Positions 9,715 to 18,023 of a stretch of DNA of 52,535 bases are shown piece after piece. A program made the position numbers and the translations under genes. The stretch spans positions 1 through 52,535 of the forward strand of contig JAEZJQ010000061.1 of NCBI GenBank assembly GCA_023436305.1, in the 5' to 3' direction. The DNA is from Bacillota bacterium (GTDB lineage: Bacteria > Bacillota > UBA4882 > UBA8346). How positions within the stretch are numbered: the stretch's first letter is position 1; each line of letters starts with the position of its first letter. The notes beneath the pieces were generated by a model. It was not told the origin of the DNA and did not search any database. It worked only from the letters and a program-made list of their open reading frames with translations.

Positions 9715-9763
9715 ATTATAGCAAAAAATAATTCCACACCCCCAAAATTTTTCCTGCGGAATT
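9715..9763 (-). promoter_or_regulatory. extended -10 promoter with overlapping inverted repeat (flavodoxin)
   Basis: On the minus strand a TGCTATAAT (extended -10; TATAAT at 9720-9715) precedes the flavodoxin leader. The -35 region is poor but overlaps an inverted repeat, AATTCCGCA and TGTGGAATT (9763-9755 and 9738-9730), matching at eight of nine positions. This is a plausible operator. The same 15 bases ATTTTTTGCTATAAT occur before the SleB-type gene at 48721-48735. Confidence 0.55.
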
Positions 9764-9844
9764 AATATCCTAAAAAAATTAGTTAATGAACATCATATCA
9801 GACATATAATCCAAGTTTTACCGCATTCAATGCTGGGCACACCA

Positions 9845-9871
9845 ATAAAAAAAGTCCATCAAATGGACTTT
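9845..9871 (-). terminator. intrinsic terminator after tRNA-Asn
   Basis: Perfect nine-base-pair stem AAAGTCCAT/ATGGACTTT with a three-base loop, followed on the minus strand by a run of T residues. It lies about 85 bases past the tRNA 3' end. Confidence 0.8.
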
Positions 9872-9955
9872 CGATTTGCGAGTAGCTTTTATCGATTTCT
9901 TTAGCCTTCGTAACACGGATAATCAATGAAATCCGTTGAATCAAAGGTAAAAAAA

Positions 9956-10030
9956 TGGCTCCCCGAGTTGGATTCGAACCAACAACCACCCGGTTAACAG
10001 CCGGGTGCTCTACCGTTGAGCTATCGAGGA
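9956..10030 (-). tRNA. tRNA-Asn (GTT)
   Basis: A complete cloverleaf of 75 bases on the minus strand. The acceptor stem TCCTCGA pairs with TCGGGGA (one G-U). The D-arm holds AGCTCAACGGTAGAGC. The anticodon arm CCCGG-CTGTTAA-CCGGG gives anticodon GTT. The T-arm GTTGG-TTCGAAT-CCAAC follows, with discriminator G and an encoded CCA tail (9958-9956). It is read out toward the flavodoxin gene and ends at the hairpin near 9850. A peptide-coding frame across it is only the tRNA read as protein. Confidence 0.97.
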
Positions 10031-10110
10031 GTGACAATTAAATTTTACGTTAATTATCTTAACATGAACTCATAAGTTAGTCAACTATTATTTATGATAT
10101 TTTTTTAGAA

Positions 10111-10851
10111 TTATCGAACTCTGGTTTTCAGGGCCTCTAGGAAGTTCAGATTTTTGATTTTTATATAGGTACCCTTAATCCCCAAGGAACGTGAATCAAC
10201 AATACCCGCGCTTTCCAGTTTACGCATGGCGTTCACGATAACCGACCGTGAAATGCCGATACGATCAGCAATTTTGCTGGCAACCAGGAACCCTTCCGGT
10301 CCGTTTAAATCCTTGAACACATTACTAATCGCTTTTAATTCCGAGAAGGACAGTGAATCCAACACCATCTGGGCATTGGCCTTAAGCCGGTCATCCGAGG
10401 AAGCTTCCATGTTATAATGCTCATAGAAAAATACCGCAGTGACCAACGAAGCGGTTTCACATAAAACCAACTCTTCATTGCCAAATTGTTTATTGGGTTT
10501 CATTAATAAAAGGTATCCCATAACCGAATGGATATTGCGAATCGGGACGATGGTCATATAAGTATCCGGTTGAAAATTCTTTTCCTCTTTGAAGATCCCG
10601 TTTTCCAACGGCAAGTTGGCGGCGGTTTCAAAAATAAAATCGAGCCGCTGTTTAAATTCGGGTTTCATGGATAAATTCGGATTATCCGTCGCTTTACCGT
10701 TCACGGCGGCACATTGAATCGCTCCGGCAGAATTGATTAAATAGGTATCACTTTCCACTAAATTGGAAATTGTGCTTACCAAATCAGTTTCAGTCAAGTT
10801 TTCCTTTTTTAATAAGCTTTTAATTTCGTAAAATCGCTCTAATAGTTGCAT
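10111..10851 (-). CDS. codY: GTP- and branched-chain-amino-acid-sensing global repressor CodY
   Basis: 246 residues, close to the usual 255-260. An N-terminal GAF-like ligand domain (about 1-155) is followed by a linker helix and a winged helix-turn-helix in which ADRIGISRSVIVNAMRKLES (about 193-212) is nearly identical to the B. subtilis recognition region, then SRSLGIKGTYIKI. CodY binds GTP and branched-chain amino acids and represses starvation genes, competence and sporulation in Bacillota. The ATG at 10851 has AAGGAGAG seven bases upstream. It lies 193 bases after xerC and last in the dprA-topA-trmFO-xerC order known from Bacillus. The clpQ/clpY (hslVU) genes normally between xerC and codY are absent. 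Confidence 0.97.
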   Translation of the reverse strand: MQLLERFYEIKSLLKKENLTETDLVSTISNLVESDTYLINSAGAIQCAAVNGKATDNPNLSMKPEFKQRLDFIFETAANLPLENGIFKEEKNFQPDTYMTIVPIRNIHSVMGYLLLMKPNKQFGNEELVLCETASLVTAVFFYEHYNMEASSDDRLKANAQMVLDSLSFSELKAISNVFKDLNGPEGFLVASKIADRIGISRSVIVNAMRKLESAGIVDSRSLGIKGTYIKIKNLNFLEALKTRVR

Positions 10852-11044
10852 TTTATTCTCTCCTTATATTTTAATTATGATTATCAAGTGTGTGTGAACG
10901 ATTTGATGAGTAAAGTTTCACCTCCAATAATATTCCCTAAAATTCAAAAAAATTTCATTTTACATGAAGAACTTTTGAAAATCTACGAGCGTTTCGGTGC
11001 GAATAAGACAGGGCTTTATAAAATGAACAAAACCTTTTAAACAC

Positions 11045-11947
11045 TTAAGCGCGCGGATGGCTTTTCATATACACCGAACGAATTCGCTCTTTGGTTACAT
11101 GCGTATAAACTTGAGTCGTGGAAATATCCACATGCCCTAATAATTCCTGTACCACCCGCAAATCGGCGCCATTTTCCAAAAGATGAGTCGCAAAGGTATG
11201 CCGGACTGTATGAGGGCTCATCTTACGGTTCAGGGCCAATTGTGTAAGATATTTTTTAAATAACCGTTGAATACTGCGCCCGCTTAAACGCGTTCCTTGA
11301 TAATTCAAAAAAACGTTCTCGATGGGAATACCCGATGGATTTCGGGTGGATAATTGCGGTCGAACCTCTTTTAAATACCTCTCCAAAGCCCGCCTGGCGA
11401 AACCGCCAAAAGGAACAATCCGCTCTTTACCGCCTTTACCGAAGACCCTGAGATAACCACGGGAGAAATCAAGATCCGCCACCTTTAAACCGACAATTTC
11501 CTGCAGGCGCAAGCCACTGGAATATAAAACCTCTAAAATGGCCAAATCTCTCAATCCCAGCATACTGGATTGGTCCGGTAAATCGAATAAGCTGTTTATC
11601 TCCGGCAGGTAGAAAAATTCCGGTAAATGCTTGTCCCGTTTTAAATTGGCAACCTCCAAGGCAGGATTGCTTTGTAAATAGCCTTGCTTGCAGAGGTATT
11701 TAAAAAACGACCTGATACACGCGACTTTGCGCGCGATGGACGATTTGGCAAAGCCTTCTTTTCTTAATTTCATAAGATACTTTCGAATCAGTAAATGATC
11801 CACCGCTTCGGCCTGAAAAACTTGTTCTTCCCCCAGAAAAACCAAAAACTGTTTTAAATCCAGACCGTAACTTTCAATGGTATGAAGCGACGAATTTTTA
11901 CCAATTTTTAAATAAGTTAAGAATTCATCAGCCAAATTATCCAGCAT
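11045..11947 (-). CDS. xerC: site-specific tyrosine recombinase XerC (CodV)
   Basis: 300 residues with the SAM-like N-terminal core-binding domain (1-100) and a complete catalytic domain. All active residues are visible: Arg147 in SSGLRLQEI, Lys171 in FGKGGKER, His246/Arg249 in SPHTVRH, His272 in LLGHVDIS and nucleophile Tyr281 in TQVYTHV. XerC with XerD resolves chromosome dimers at dif. The choice of XerC rather than XerD rests on position downstream of trmFO and upstream of codY, where Bacillus has codV. GAAGGA precedes the ATG at 11947. No mobile element adjoins it, so an integrase of a genomic island is unlikely. Confidence 0.93.
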   Translation of the reverse strand: MLDNLADEFLTYLKIGKNSSLHTIESYGLDLKQFLVFLGEEQVFQAEAVDHLLIRKYLMKLRKEGFAKSSIARKVACIRSFFKYLCKQGYLQSNPALEVANLKRDKHLPEFFYLPEINSLFDLPDQSSMLGLRDLAILEVLYSSGLRLQEIVGLKVADLDFSRGYLRVFGKGGKERIVPFGGFARRALERYLKEVRPQLSTRNPSGIPIENVFLNYQGTRLSGRSIQRLFKKYLTQLALNRKMSPHTVRHTFATHLLENGADLRVVQELLGHVDISTTQVYTHVTKERIRSVYMKSHPRA

Positions 11948-12049
11948 GTTTTTCCTTCTCTATCATAGCATATTTCACGAAAAATAACAATTAAAACCGA
12001 AAATTAACAAAAAGAAACGATATATGCCGTTAAATTATTTAAAAATATT

Positions 12050-13360
12050 CTAGATATTGTCAGCCGTTTGAATTTTACTTATGGTTTCCAAGGCTCGTTC
12101 CGCCAAAGCAAGGTGCCGATTTTTCTTGCCGGTGGCGATTCCGGGATGGGTTGGGAGTAAACCGAAGTTAACATTCATGGGTTGAAAATAACGGGGGTCA
12201 GCGGTACAAATATATGAAGCCAAAGATCCGATAGCCGTTTCAGCGGGCATTTCCAGTGAAGGGTTCCCTGTAATAAACCGGGCACAATTCATGCCGGCCA
12301 ACAACCCCATACTGGCGGATTCGACGTATCCTTCCACTCCGGTCATTTGGCCGGCAAAAAATAGATCCGGACGCCATTTACACTGCAAAGTTGGGTTCAA
12401 TACCACCGGCGCATTTATATAGGTATTCCGGTGCATAACTCCAAACCTAACAAATTGGGCACTTTCCAGGCCCGGAATTTGACGAAAAACCTCTTCTTGA
12501 GCTCCCCATTTTAGATGAGTTTGAAACCCCACCAAATTAAAAAGCCGGCCTTCCCGATCTTCCGGCCGTAATTGAACTACCGCGTAAGGGCGTTTTCCCG
12601 TGGCCGGGTTGATAAGCCCCACTGGTTTCATCGGCCCGTAACGCAGGGTATCGATGCCTCTTTTAGCCAAAACTTCAACCGGCATACAACCCTCAAAAAA
12701 AATGGCCCGCTCCTCCGGAAGGTGGCTTTCGGATACTTCGGCCGATACCAGATCGCCCCAAAACCGTTGATACTCATCTTTGTTGAATGGACAATTTACA
12801 TAGACCGCTTCCCCTTTATCATAGCGTGAAGCTTGAAATACGATATTCCGGTTAATCGAATCTCCGGTTACGATGGGGGCCGCGGCATCGTAAAAGTAAA
12901 AATAATCCGCGCCGATAAAATTACGGATAGCGGTTGACAAACTCTCCGAAGTCAAAGGGCCGGTAGCGATAATTACCGGTCCATCCGGAATGGCGGTAAT
13001 TTCACCACGGTTTAAATGGACCAATGGATGCGTTGATAAAAATTCCGTGATCGACTTGGCAAATTCTTCACGTTCAACGGCCAAAGCTCCGCCAGCCGGG
13101 ACCCTGGTCTCATCGGCAACCCGGATAATCAGCGAATCAAACCGCCGCATCTCCTCTTTTAAAAGGCCTACCGCATTTTCCAAAGAGGCGCCCCGGAACG
13201 AATTGCTACAAACCAATTCGGAAAATAACCCGGTATGATGGGCCGGAGTCATTTTTTCAGGTCTCATCTCCCATAAGTCAACCACAATACCGCGCTTGAT
13301 TAACTGCCAGGCCGCCTCGGAACCCGCCAGTCCGGCCCCAACAACAGTAACCCGATTCAA
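12050..13360 (-). CDS. trmFO: folate/FAD-dependent tRNA (uracil-54-C5)-methyltransferase TrmFO
   Basis: 436 residues, standard length. The FAD-binding Rossmann motif VVGAGLAGSEAA is at residues 5-16. GID/TrmFO-specific stretches follow: FSELVCSNSFRG (47-58), YINAPVVLNP, and the FAGQMTGVEGYVES region near 340. The enzyme uses methylene-tetrahydrofolate and FADH2 to make 5-methyluridine-54 in the tRNA T-loop. The start codon overlaps the topA stop by four bases, so the two are translationally coupled. It is the third gene of the Bacillus-like dprA-topA-trmFO-xerC order. Confidence 0.97.
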   Translation of the reverse strand: MNRVTVVGAGLAGSEAAWQLIKRGIVVDLWEMRPEKMTPAHHTGLFSELVCSNSFRGASLENAVGLLKEEMRRFDSLIIRVADETRVPAGGALAVEREEFAKSITEFLSTHPLVHLNRGEITAIPDGPVIIATGPLTSESLSTAIRNFIGADYFYFYDAAAPIVTGDSINRNIVFQASRYDKGEAVYVNCPFNKDEYQRFWGDLVSAEVSESHLPEERAIFFEGCMPVEVLAKRGIDTLRYGPMKPVGLINPATGKRPYAVVQLRPEDREGRLFNLVGFQTHLKWGAQEEVFRQIPGLESAQFVRFGVMHRNTYINAPVVLNPTLQCKWRPDLFFAGQMTGVEGYVESASMGLLAGMNCARFITGNPSLEMPAETAIGSLASYICTADPRYFQPMNVNFGLLPTHPGIATGKKNRHLALAERALETISKIQTADNI

Positions 13361-15456
13361 CTTTCTTTCCCTTCGGTTAGCTCAGCGCTATAACCGCACC
13401 CTTCTTTTAAGCAAAGCACTGTTTTGGGATCGTTTTTACCGCCCTTGACCACACACATGGAGCCACATTGTGGGCAAGGTTCTTTAAAAGGACGTTCCCA
13501 ACTGGTGAAATCGCAGTTAGGATATTGATTGCATCCAAAAAATAAGCGGCCTTTTTTAGATTTCCGTTCCAGGATTTCACCATCCCCGCATTTCGGACAT
13601 TTAACTCCCATTGTTTTCCGAATGGGTTTGGTATTTTTACAATCCGGATAACCGGGACAAGCTAAAAATCTCCCAAATCGTCCATATTTATAGACCATGG
13701 TCCGGCCGCATTTTTCACACTGGACATCGCTTTCCTCGACGGGTATCTCAACCCGTTCAACATCGACGGCAGCTTTTTGAATTTCTTCGTTAAACGGTTT
13801 ATAAAAATCGTTCAGAACCTTTACCCAATCCAAATCGCCTTCGGCAATCCGGTCCAGTTTCTCTTCCATTTCAGCAGTAAAATCATAATCAATAATCTCG
13901 GAAAACTTTTGTTTTAACAGATCGACCACAATTTGCCCCAAATCCGTCGGAATAAACCGTTTTTCCACCAATTGAACATAGTTTCGTTTCAAAATAGTGT
14001 CTACGGTTGGCGCATAAGTACTGGGCCGCCCGATTCCCTTCTCCTCCAATGCTTTGATTAATGTGGCTTCGGTATAGCGAGGCGGCGGTTGGGTAAAATG
14101 TTGTTTGGGATCTATTTTAAGCAATTTTAACGGCTCTTCGGGAGCCAGTTCCGGCAGCCGGCCTTCTTCCTCAACATTTTCATCATCATGCCCCTCTTGA
14201 TAAACCTCCAAAAAGCCCGGAAACTTGATGGTACTGCCATTGGCCTTAAAGACATAATCCCCGGCCATAACATCCACCGCCACCGTATCCATTACCGCCG
14301 GCCGCATCTGGCTGGCGATGAACCGGTTCCAGATCAGTTGGTATAACCGGAATTGGTCTTTGTTTAAAAATTCTTTAATCGTTTCCGGCCGCCGGCCAAT
14401 TCGTGTCGGTCGAATGGCTTCATGGGCATCCTGGGCGCTAGCCGCTTTCGTCTTATATACCGGGACTTCCTCCGGTAAAAAAGCGCTCCCGTAACGCTCG
14501 GTAATGACTTCTCTGGCTTCGGTCTGCGCTTCCGCAGCCACCCGGACTGAATCCGTCCTCATGTAACTAATCAGGCCATCAGTACCTTCCGCGCCTAATT
14601 CCAACCCTTCATATAATTGCTGGGCGATAATCATAGTCTTGCGGGCGCCGAATCCTAATTTCCGGGCTGCTTCCTGCTGCAAGCTGCTGGTAATAAACGG
14701 CGGAGCCGGGAAACGCAATCGTTCTTTTTTTCTGACTTCACCAACCCGAAATTTCTTTCCTTTTAAATCAGCTTCAATCGCTTGAGCTTCGCCCTGATTC
14801 TTGGGCTCAATCTTTTTCTTATTAAAAGTGGCCAATTTCGCTAAAAACTTTTCCTGACGTTCCGTCCTAAATTCACTGGTAATGCTCCAGAACTCTTCCG
14901 GAACAAAATCCTTAATCTCCCGCTCCCGTTCGGTAATTAATCTAACCGCCACTGATTGCACTCTACCGGCGCTTAAACCCCGGCGGACTTTTTTCCATAA
15001 AAGGGGGCTTAATTCATAACCCACAATCCGGTCTAAAATTCGCCGCGCTTGCTGGGCATTGACCATATCGATATCAATGTCCCGCGGATTTTTCATGGAA
15101 TTTTCGATGGCTTTCTTGGTAATCTCATGAAATACAATTCGTTTTACCAATTTATCCTTGACATTCAATGTATTCGCCAAATGCCAGGATATGGCCTCAC
15201 CCTCGCGATCAGGGTCCGTGGCCAGATATATCGAATCGGCTTTGCGGACGGATTCTTGTAAATCATTGATTAATTTGGCTTTACCCCGAATTTTAATATA
15301 TTTAGGTTGAAAATTGTTATTAATATCCACACCGAATTGGCTTTTCGGCAGGTCCACCACATGGCCCATGGATGCTTTGACCGAAAACTTTCGCCCCAGA
15401 TATTTTTCAATTGTCTTCGCCTTTGCCGGTGATTCTACAATAACTAAAGAACTCAA
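13357..15456 (-). CDS. topA: DNA topoisomerase I
   Basis: Type IA topoisomerase of about 699 residues that relaxes negative supercoils. The Toprim domain begins at the N-terminus (SLVIVESPAKAKTIEKYLG) and holds DPDREGE near 81-87. The catalytic tyrosine is Tyr298 in GLISYMRTDS. The C-terminus has three tetracysteine zinc ribbons starting at CEKCGRTM, CPKCGDGE and CPQCGSMC, as in Bacillus TopA. Start choice: GGAGGT at 15469-15464 lies seven bases ahead of TTG 15456; an ATG at 15471 overlaps that site and is therefore unlikely. It overlaps trmFO at the 3' end. Topoisomerase upstream of codY and downstream of dprA is ancestral Bacillota order. Confidence 0.97.
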   Translation of the reverse strand: MSSLVIVESPAKAKTIEKYLGRKFSVKASMGHVVDLPKSQFGVDINNNFQPKYIKIRGKAKLINDLQESVRKADSIYLATDPDREGEAISWHLANTLNVKDKLVKRIVFHEITKKAIENSMKNPRDIDIDMVNAQQARRILDRIVGYELSPLLWKKVRRGLSAGRVQSVAVRLITEREREIKDFVPEEFWSITSEFRTERQEKFLAKLATFNKKKIEPKNQGEAQAIEADLKGKKFRVGEVRKKERLRFPAPPFITSSLQQEAARKLGFGARKTMIIAQQLYEGLELGAEGTDGLISYMRTDSVRVAAEAQTEAREVITERYGSAFLPEEVPVYKTKAASAQDAHEAIRPTRIGRRPETIKEFLNKDQFRLYQLIWNRFIASQMRPAVMDTVAVDVMAGDYVFKANGSTIKFPGFLEVYQEGHDDENVEEEGRLPELAPEEPLKLLKIDPKQHFTQPPPRYTEATLIKALEEKGIGRPSTYAPTVDTILKRNYVQLVEKRFIPTDLGQIVVDLLKQKFSEIIDYDFTAEMEEKLDRIAEGDLDWVKVLNDFYKPFNEEIQKAAVDVERVEIPVEESDVQCEKCGRTMVYKYGRFGRFLACPGYPDCKNTKPIRKTMGVKCPKCGDGEILERKSKKGRLFFGCNQYPNCDFTSWERPFKEPCPQCGSMCVVKGGKNDPKTVLCLKEGCGYSAELTEGKES

Positions 15457-15656
15457 TTCCAATACCTCCATAAATCCGGCGTTTTCCTGATCTAAAAACC
15501 TCCGGAAACCGGTCCGGAAACAACTTTACGGTCACTGTTATATTATAAGCCAAAGATTGGTGAATACTACATCAACGAATATTATTACCGATACTGTTTA
15601 AATTTCACTCTTCAAATTCCTTGAACCTTTGGATAAACATTATGAAATATGTATAT

Positions 15657-15679
15657 AAAAAAAGGGTTTCCGATACCCC
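15657..15679 (-). terminator. possible weak terminator after smg
   Basis: GGGT-ATCGGAA-ACCC hairpin followed by seven T residues on the minus strand, about 20 bases past the smg stop. The stem is only four pairs, so support comes mainly from the T tract. The rest of the 15472-15699 spacer contains a TATAAT on the minus strand near 15540-15550 that could serve topA, without a clear -35 box. Confidence 0.4.
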
Positions 15680-15699
15680 AATGAAAATTCAGGCTTTTA

Positions 15700-16176
15700 T
15701 TAATTAAGCAAAAAAGTGGGGTTTCCTTCCGAAGGGTGCGGTGGCAAAATCATCAATAACCGTTCCCGATCGGCAATCACCCGATGTATAATGATGGTTA
15801 GTTCTTTTAATCCGATTTCTCCCCCTTCGGACCGTAAAGCTTCCGTTAAAATTTTTTCCAATTCCGGCAAGGTCAATAAGGAATTGTGCATAAGTTGAAT
15901 GATCTCACCCTGGCAGGTAATAGACAGTTTCTTTTGCTCATCCGGACTGAAAACGCGCAATCCCTTCCGTGAATCCACCGTTTCTACGTTTTCTTCCCGG
16001 ACATTCTTAACCGAATCAGGGAAAGAATAAAGCAACTTAAAAGCAACATTGATCTCTTGGGGACTATAGCCCAATTGTACCAATGAATCCACTAATTCTC
16101 TCTCATTGCAGGAATTCTCCCCATGAATATAGACCTGTTTCATCAAATAATTAACGATCTCAATGACTCGCTCCAT
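15700..16176 (-). CDS. smg: DUF494/Smg family protein
   Basis: 158 residues of a largely helical protein. The N-terminal half (IEIVNYLMKQVY, LVDSLVQLGYSPQEINVAFKLL) and the C-terminal half (LPELEKILTEAL, IGLKELTIIIHRVI) resemble the DUF494/Smg family, which in many bacteria sits beside dprA and topA, as here. Function is unknown; no catalytic residues or zinc motif are visible. The ATG at 16176 has GAGGTG about nine bases upstream. A good promoter lies 105-130 bases before it, so it can be transcribed independently of dprA. Assignment rests on the sequence pattern plus this conserved neighbourhood. Confidence 0.75.
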   Translation of the reverse strand: MERVIEIVNYLMKQVYIHGENSCNERELVDSLVQLGYSPQEINVAFKLLYSFPDSVKNVREENVETVDSRKGLRVFSPDEQKKLSITCQGEIIQLMHNSLLTLPELEKILTEALRSEGGEIGLKELTIIIHRVIADRERLLMILPPHPSEGNPTFLLN

Positions 16177-16280
16177 GATTACGCCACCTCAAAACATACG
16201 TGTATCTGCCACAACTAAATATTATTTCGGCAGTTTCCAAGCTATCCTTAATATAAAACGGTTTCCAGTTGAGTAGTTAT

Positions 16281-16308
16281 ATTATAACGTATTAAAGCGC
16301 AGCTTCAA
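16281..16308 (-). promoter_or_regulatory. sigma-A-type promoter for smg
   Basis: Minus strand: -35 TTGAAG (16308-16303), 16-base spacer, perfect -10 TATAAT (16286-16281). The same -35/spacer/-10 design precedes the histidine kinase at 51865-51892. Confidence 0.65.
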
Positions 16309-16381
16309 CATAATTATTCCTGAAAGATTACCTGAGGACATATTTTTAAATTAATTGTTTTTCGGAGCCGGTAATTACAGT

Positions 16382-17470
16382 TTATTTCAACCTTACATAT
16401 AATTGACCGGGGAACCGTTTAATCGCCCCTTTTAACTCCAGTTGAACCAATGCTGAACTGACTTGGGCCTGCGCCAGCAAAGCACGTCTCAAAATCTGAT
16501 CAATATGCAACGGTTCTCTTGTCATCACCGTGATGACTTGCTTCTCGATTTCGCTTAAGGAATCTACCGCGATGGAATTATTCTCGGAGGCGGCGATATA
16601 AGGGATGGCCAACTCCGTTAAAACATCCATATAACTCTCAATGAGTTTTGCGCCTTGCTTGATTAATTTATGAGGACCTTTACTGCTCTCGTTGGCAATA
16701 TTCCCCGGCACCGCAAATACTTCCCGACCTTGCTCCAAGGCAAACCCGGCGGTAATTAAGGAACCACTATCCTGAGCGGCTTCAACCACAATCACTCCCA
16801 GGCTCAAACCACTAATTATCCGGTTCCTTGCGGGGAAATTTTTAGCGTAAGGTTCGGTCCCTAGAGGAAATTCGGAAATAACCGCCCCACGAGCCACGAT
16901 TTCCTCGAGTAATGATTCATTTTCCGGCGGATAAGGAACATCAATCCCCGATCCCAATACGGCAATAGTCCTTCCTCCAGCCTCCAAAGCGCCCCGGTGA
17001 CCTTCGGAGTCAATCCCGCGGGCCATGCCGCTGACAATGGTCAACCCTTGGCGGGACAAATTGCCGGCCAATTCTCTGGCGGTATGGGCCCCCAACGGAG
17101 TCGGGTTACGGGTGCCGATAATCGCCACCGCCACATCATCACCGTATTCGAACTGACCCCTGGCATATAACACCGGAGGAGGGTCCGAAATTTTTTTGAG
17201 AACCGCAGGATAATCGGATTCCTTATAACAGTAGACCCGGTAATGGTACCGTTCGATCTTTTTAAGTTCCAACTCCGGATCCCAGCCGTTCTTTGTTTCT
17301 TGCCGGCTCAAAAGGACTCTTTCGCCAATTACCGGTTTTAAATCTTGCAGAGGCGCCTTCCAAGCATCTTCCATCGATCCGAAAGTTTCCAAAAGTTTAT
17401 AAAAACGGGCCGGTCCTACACCCGGTACCCGGTTCCACCATAGCCAATATTTTAATTCCTCGGCTTCCAT
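16382..17470 (-). CDS. dprA: DNA-processing protein DprA (Smf)
   Basis: About 362 residues. It has an N-terminal helical (SAM-like) region with VPGVGPARFYKLLETFG, and a Rossmann-like DprA core from about residue 105 to 310 with GTRNP, SGMARGIDSEGHRGAL, GSGIDVPYPPEN, PARNRIISGL and VFAVPGN, all hallmark motifs. A C-terminal winged-helix domain (about 315-362) follows. DprA loads RecA on incoming single strands during transformation; ComFB elsewhere in the window is another competence-associated name, though neither proves transformability. Start: AAGGAGTG lies eight bases before ATG 17470; a longer reading from TTG 17506 would run through a repeat. First gene of the topA-trmFO-xerC-codY order. 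Confidence 0.96.
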   Translation of the reverse strand: MEAEELKYWLWWNRVPGVGPARFYKLLETFGSMEDAWKAPLQDLKPVIGERVLLSRQETKNGWDPELELKKIERYHYRVYCYKESDYPAVLKKISDPPPVLYARGQFEYGDDVAVAIIGTRNPTPLGAHTARELAGNLSRQGLTIVSGMARGIDSEGHRGALEAGGRTIAVLGSGIDVPYPPENESLLEEIVARGAVISEFPLGTEPYAKNFPARNRIISGLSLGVIVVEAAQDSGSLITAGFALEQGREVFAVPGNIANESSKGPHKLIKQGAKLIESYMDVLTELAIPYIAASENNSIAVDSLSEIEKQVITVMTREPLHIDQILRRALLAQAQVSSALVQLELKGAIKRFPGQLYVRLK

Positions 17471-17488
17471 CAAAGTCCACTCCTTAAT

Positions 17489-17523
17489 TTTGGAGTTTAA
17501 GGTCAAAAGTCAAAGGTTAAAGT
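17489..17523. repeat. imperfect heptanucleotide repeat upstream of dprA
   Basis: Five seven-base units (TTTGGAG, TTTAAGG, TCAAAAG, TCAAAGG, TTAAAGT) directly upstream of the dprA ribosome-binding site. It contains the 15-base string GTCAAAAGTCAAAGG that also precedes murD at 20343-20357. Confidence 0.7.
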
Positions 17524-17751
17524 CGTTCGATCTTGTATTTAATCTTCTTTTTTTATAAATCCTAATACCAATTCTTACTACTCCTGGTATGACAAACAAA
17601 CGGTTTGTATATATAGGAATTATTCTGCTTTACTTACTAGCATGTTTCCACCCGGCAAACACAAAATATAGTCATACCGGATAGCTTTTATTTCCTTGAA
17701 AAGAAGCTTAGCTACACACGTTTAAATATTTTTGAAGGAGTTGCTTGATTT

Positions 17752-17982
17752 ATGGGTTCTCACCCTCATGATATCGATCATGTTTTTCTATGTCCAAGGT
17801 GCGGCGTCGATACCCTTCATTATATCGCCAAGCGGAAGCCGGAAATATTGGGAATCGTTTGTTCCCATTGCCATACTCCTTCCTTGGTGAAAAAGGAGAT
17901 CCTTTCGTATCATCAACTAAAATGGGAGGATGAATTACGGCAGATTCTGAACAATTTGGAAGATCCCTTTGATGAACATTGA
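17752..17982 (+). CDS. small zinc-ribbon protein
   Basis: 76 residues with two CxxC knuckles, CPRCG at 14-18 and CSHCH at 37-41, spaced like a zinc ribbon, followed by an acidic helical tail. GAAGGAG about ten bases before the ATG supports translation. It is the only plus-strand gene between dprA and rnj and is convergent with rnj. Similar small proteins occur in Bacillota genomes without known function. It may bind nucleic acid or protein; no stronger statement is possible from sequence. The 280-base spacer toward dprA holds the heptad repeat and a small inverted repeat (ACAAAC/GTTTGT near 17591-17607), with no other gene. Confidence 0.7.
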   Translation: MGSHPHDIDHVFLCPRCGVDTLHYIAKRKPEILGIVCSHCHTPSLVKKEILSYHQLKWEDELRQILNNLEDPFDEH

Positions 17983-17991
17983 CGTTGCACT

Positions 17992-18010
17992 GCGCGCGTA
18001 TACCGCGCGC
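17992..18010 (+). terminator. hairpin after zinc-ribbon gene
   Basis: Seven-base-pair GC-only stem GCGCGCG/CGCGCGC, loop TATAC, followed by TTTACAATTATATTT. It sits between the convergent zinc-ribbon and rnj genes. The T tract is weak. Confidence 0.5.
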
Positions 18011-18023
18011 TTTACAATTATAT

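Noticed and set aside
9798..10037. 79-residue open frame ending in a tRNA-like peptide
   Set aside because: It reads through the tRNA-Asn gene and its terminator; the peptide with VVVGSNPTRG is the well-known translation of a tRNA.
10980..11000. CodY-box-like sequence upstream of codY
   Set aside because: Best alignment to the 15-base consensus reaches only about 11 matches, not distinguishable from AT-rich background.
10846..11040. 64-residue plus-strand frame between codY and xerC
   Set aside because: Starts inside the codY ribosome-binding region, AT-rich, no similarity or translation signal; the spacer is better explained as codY leader.
11045..11947. Phage or island integrase
   Set aside because: Length, motifs and the conserved position between trmFO and codY identify housekeeping XerC; no attachment sites or phage genes flank it.
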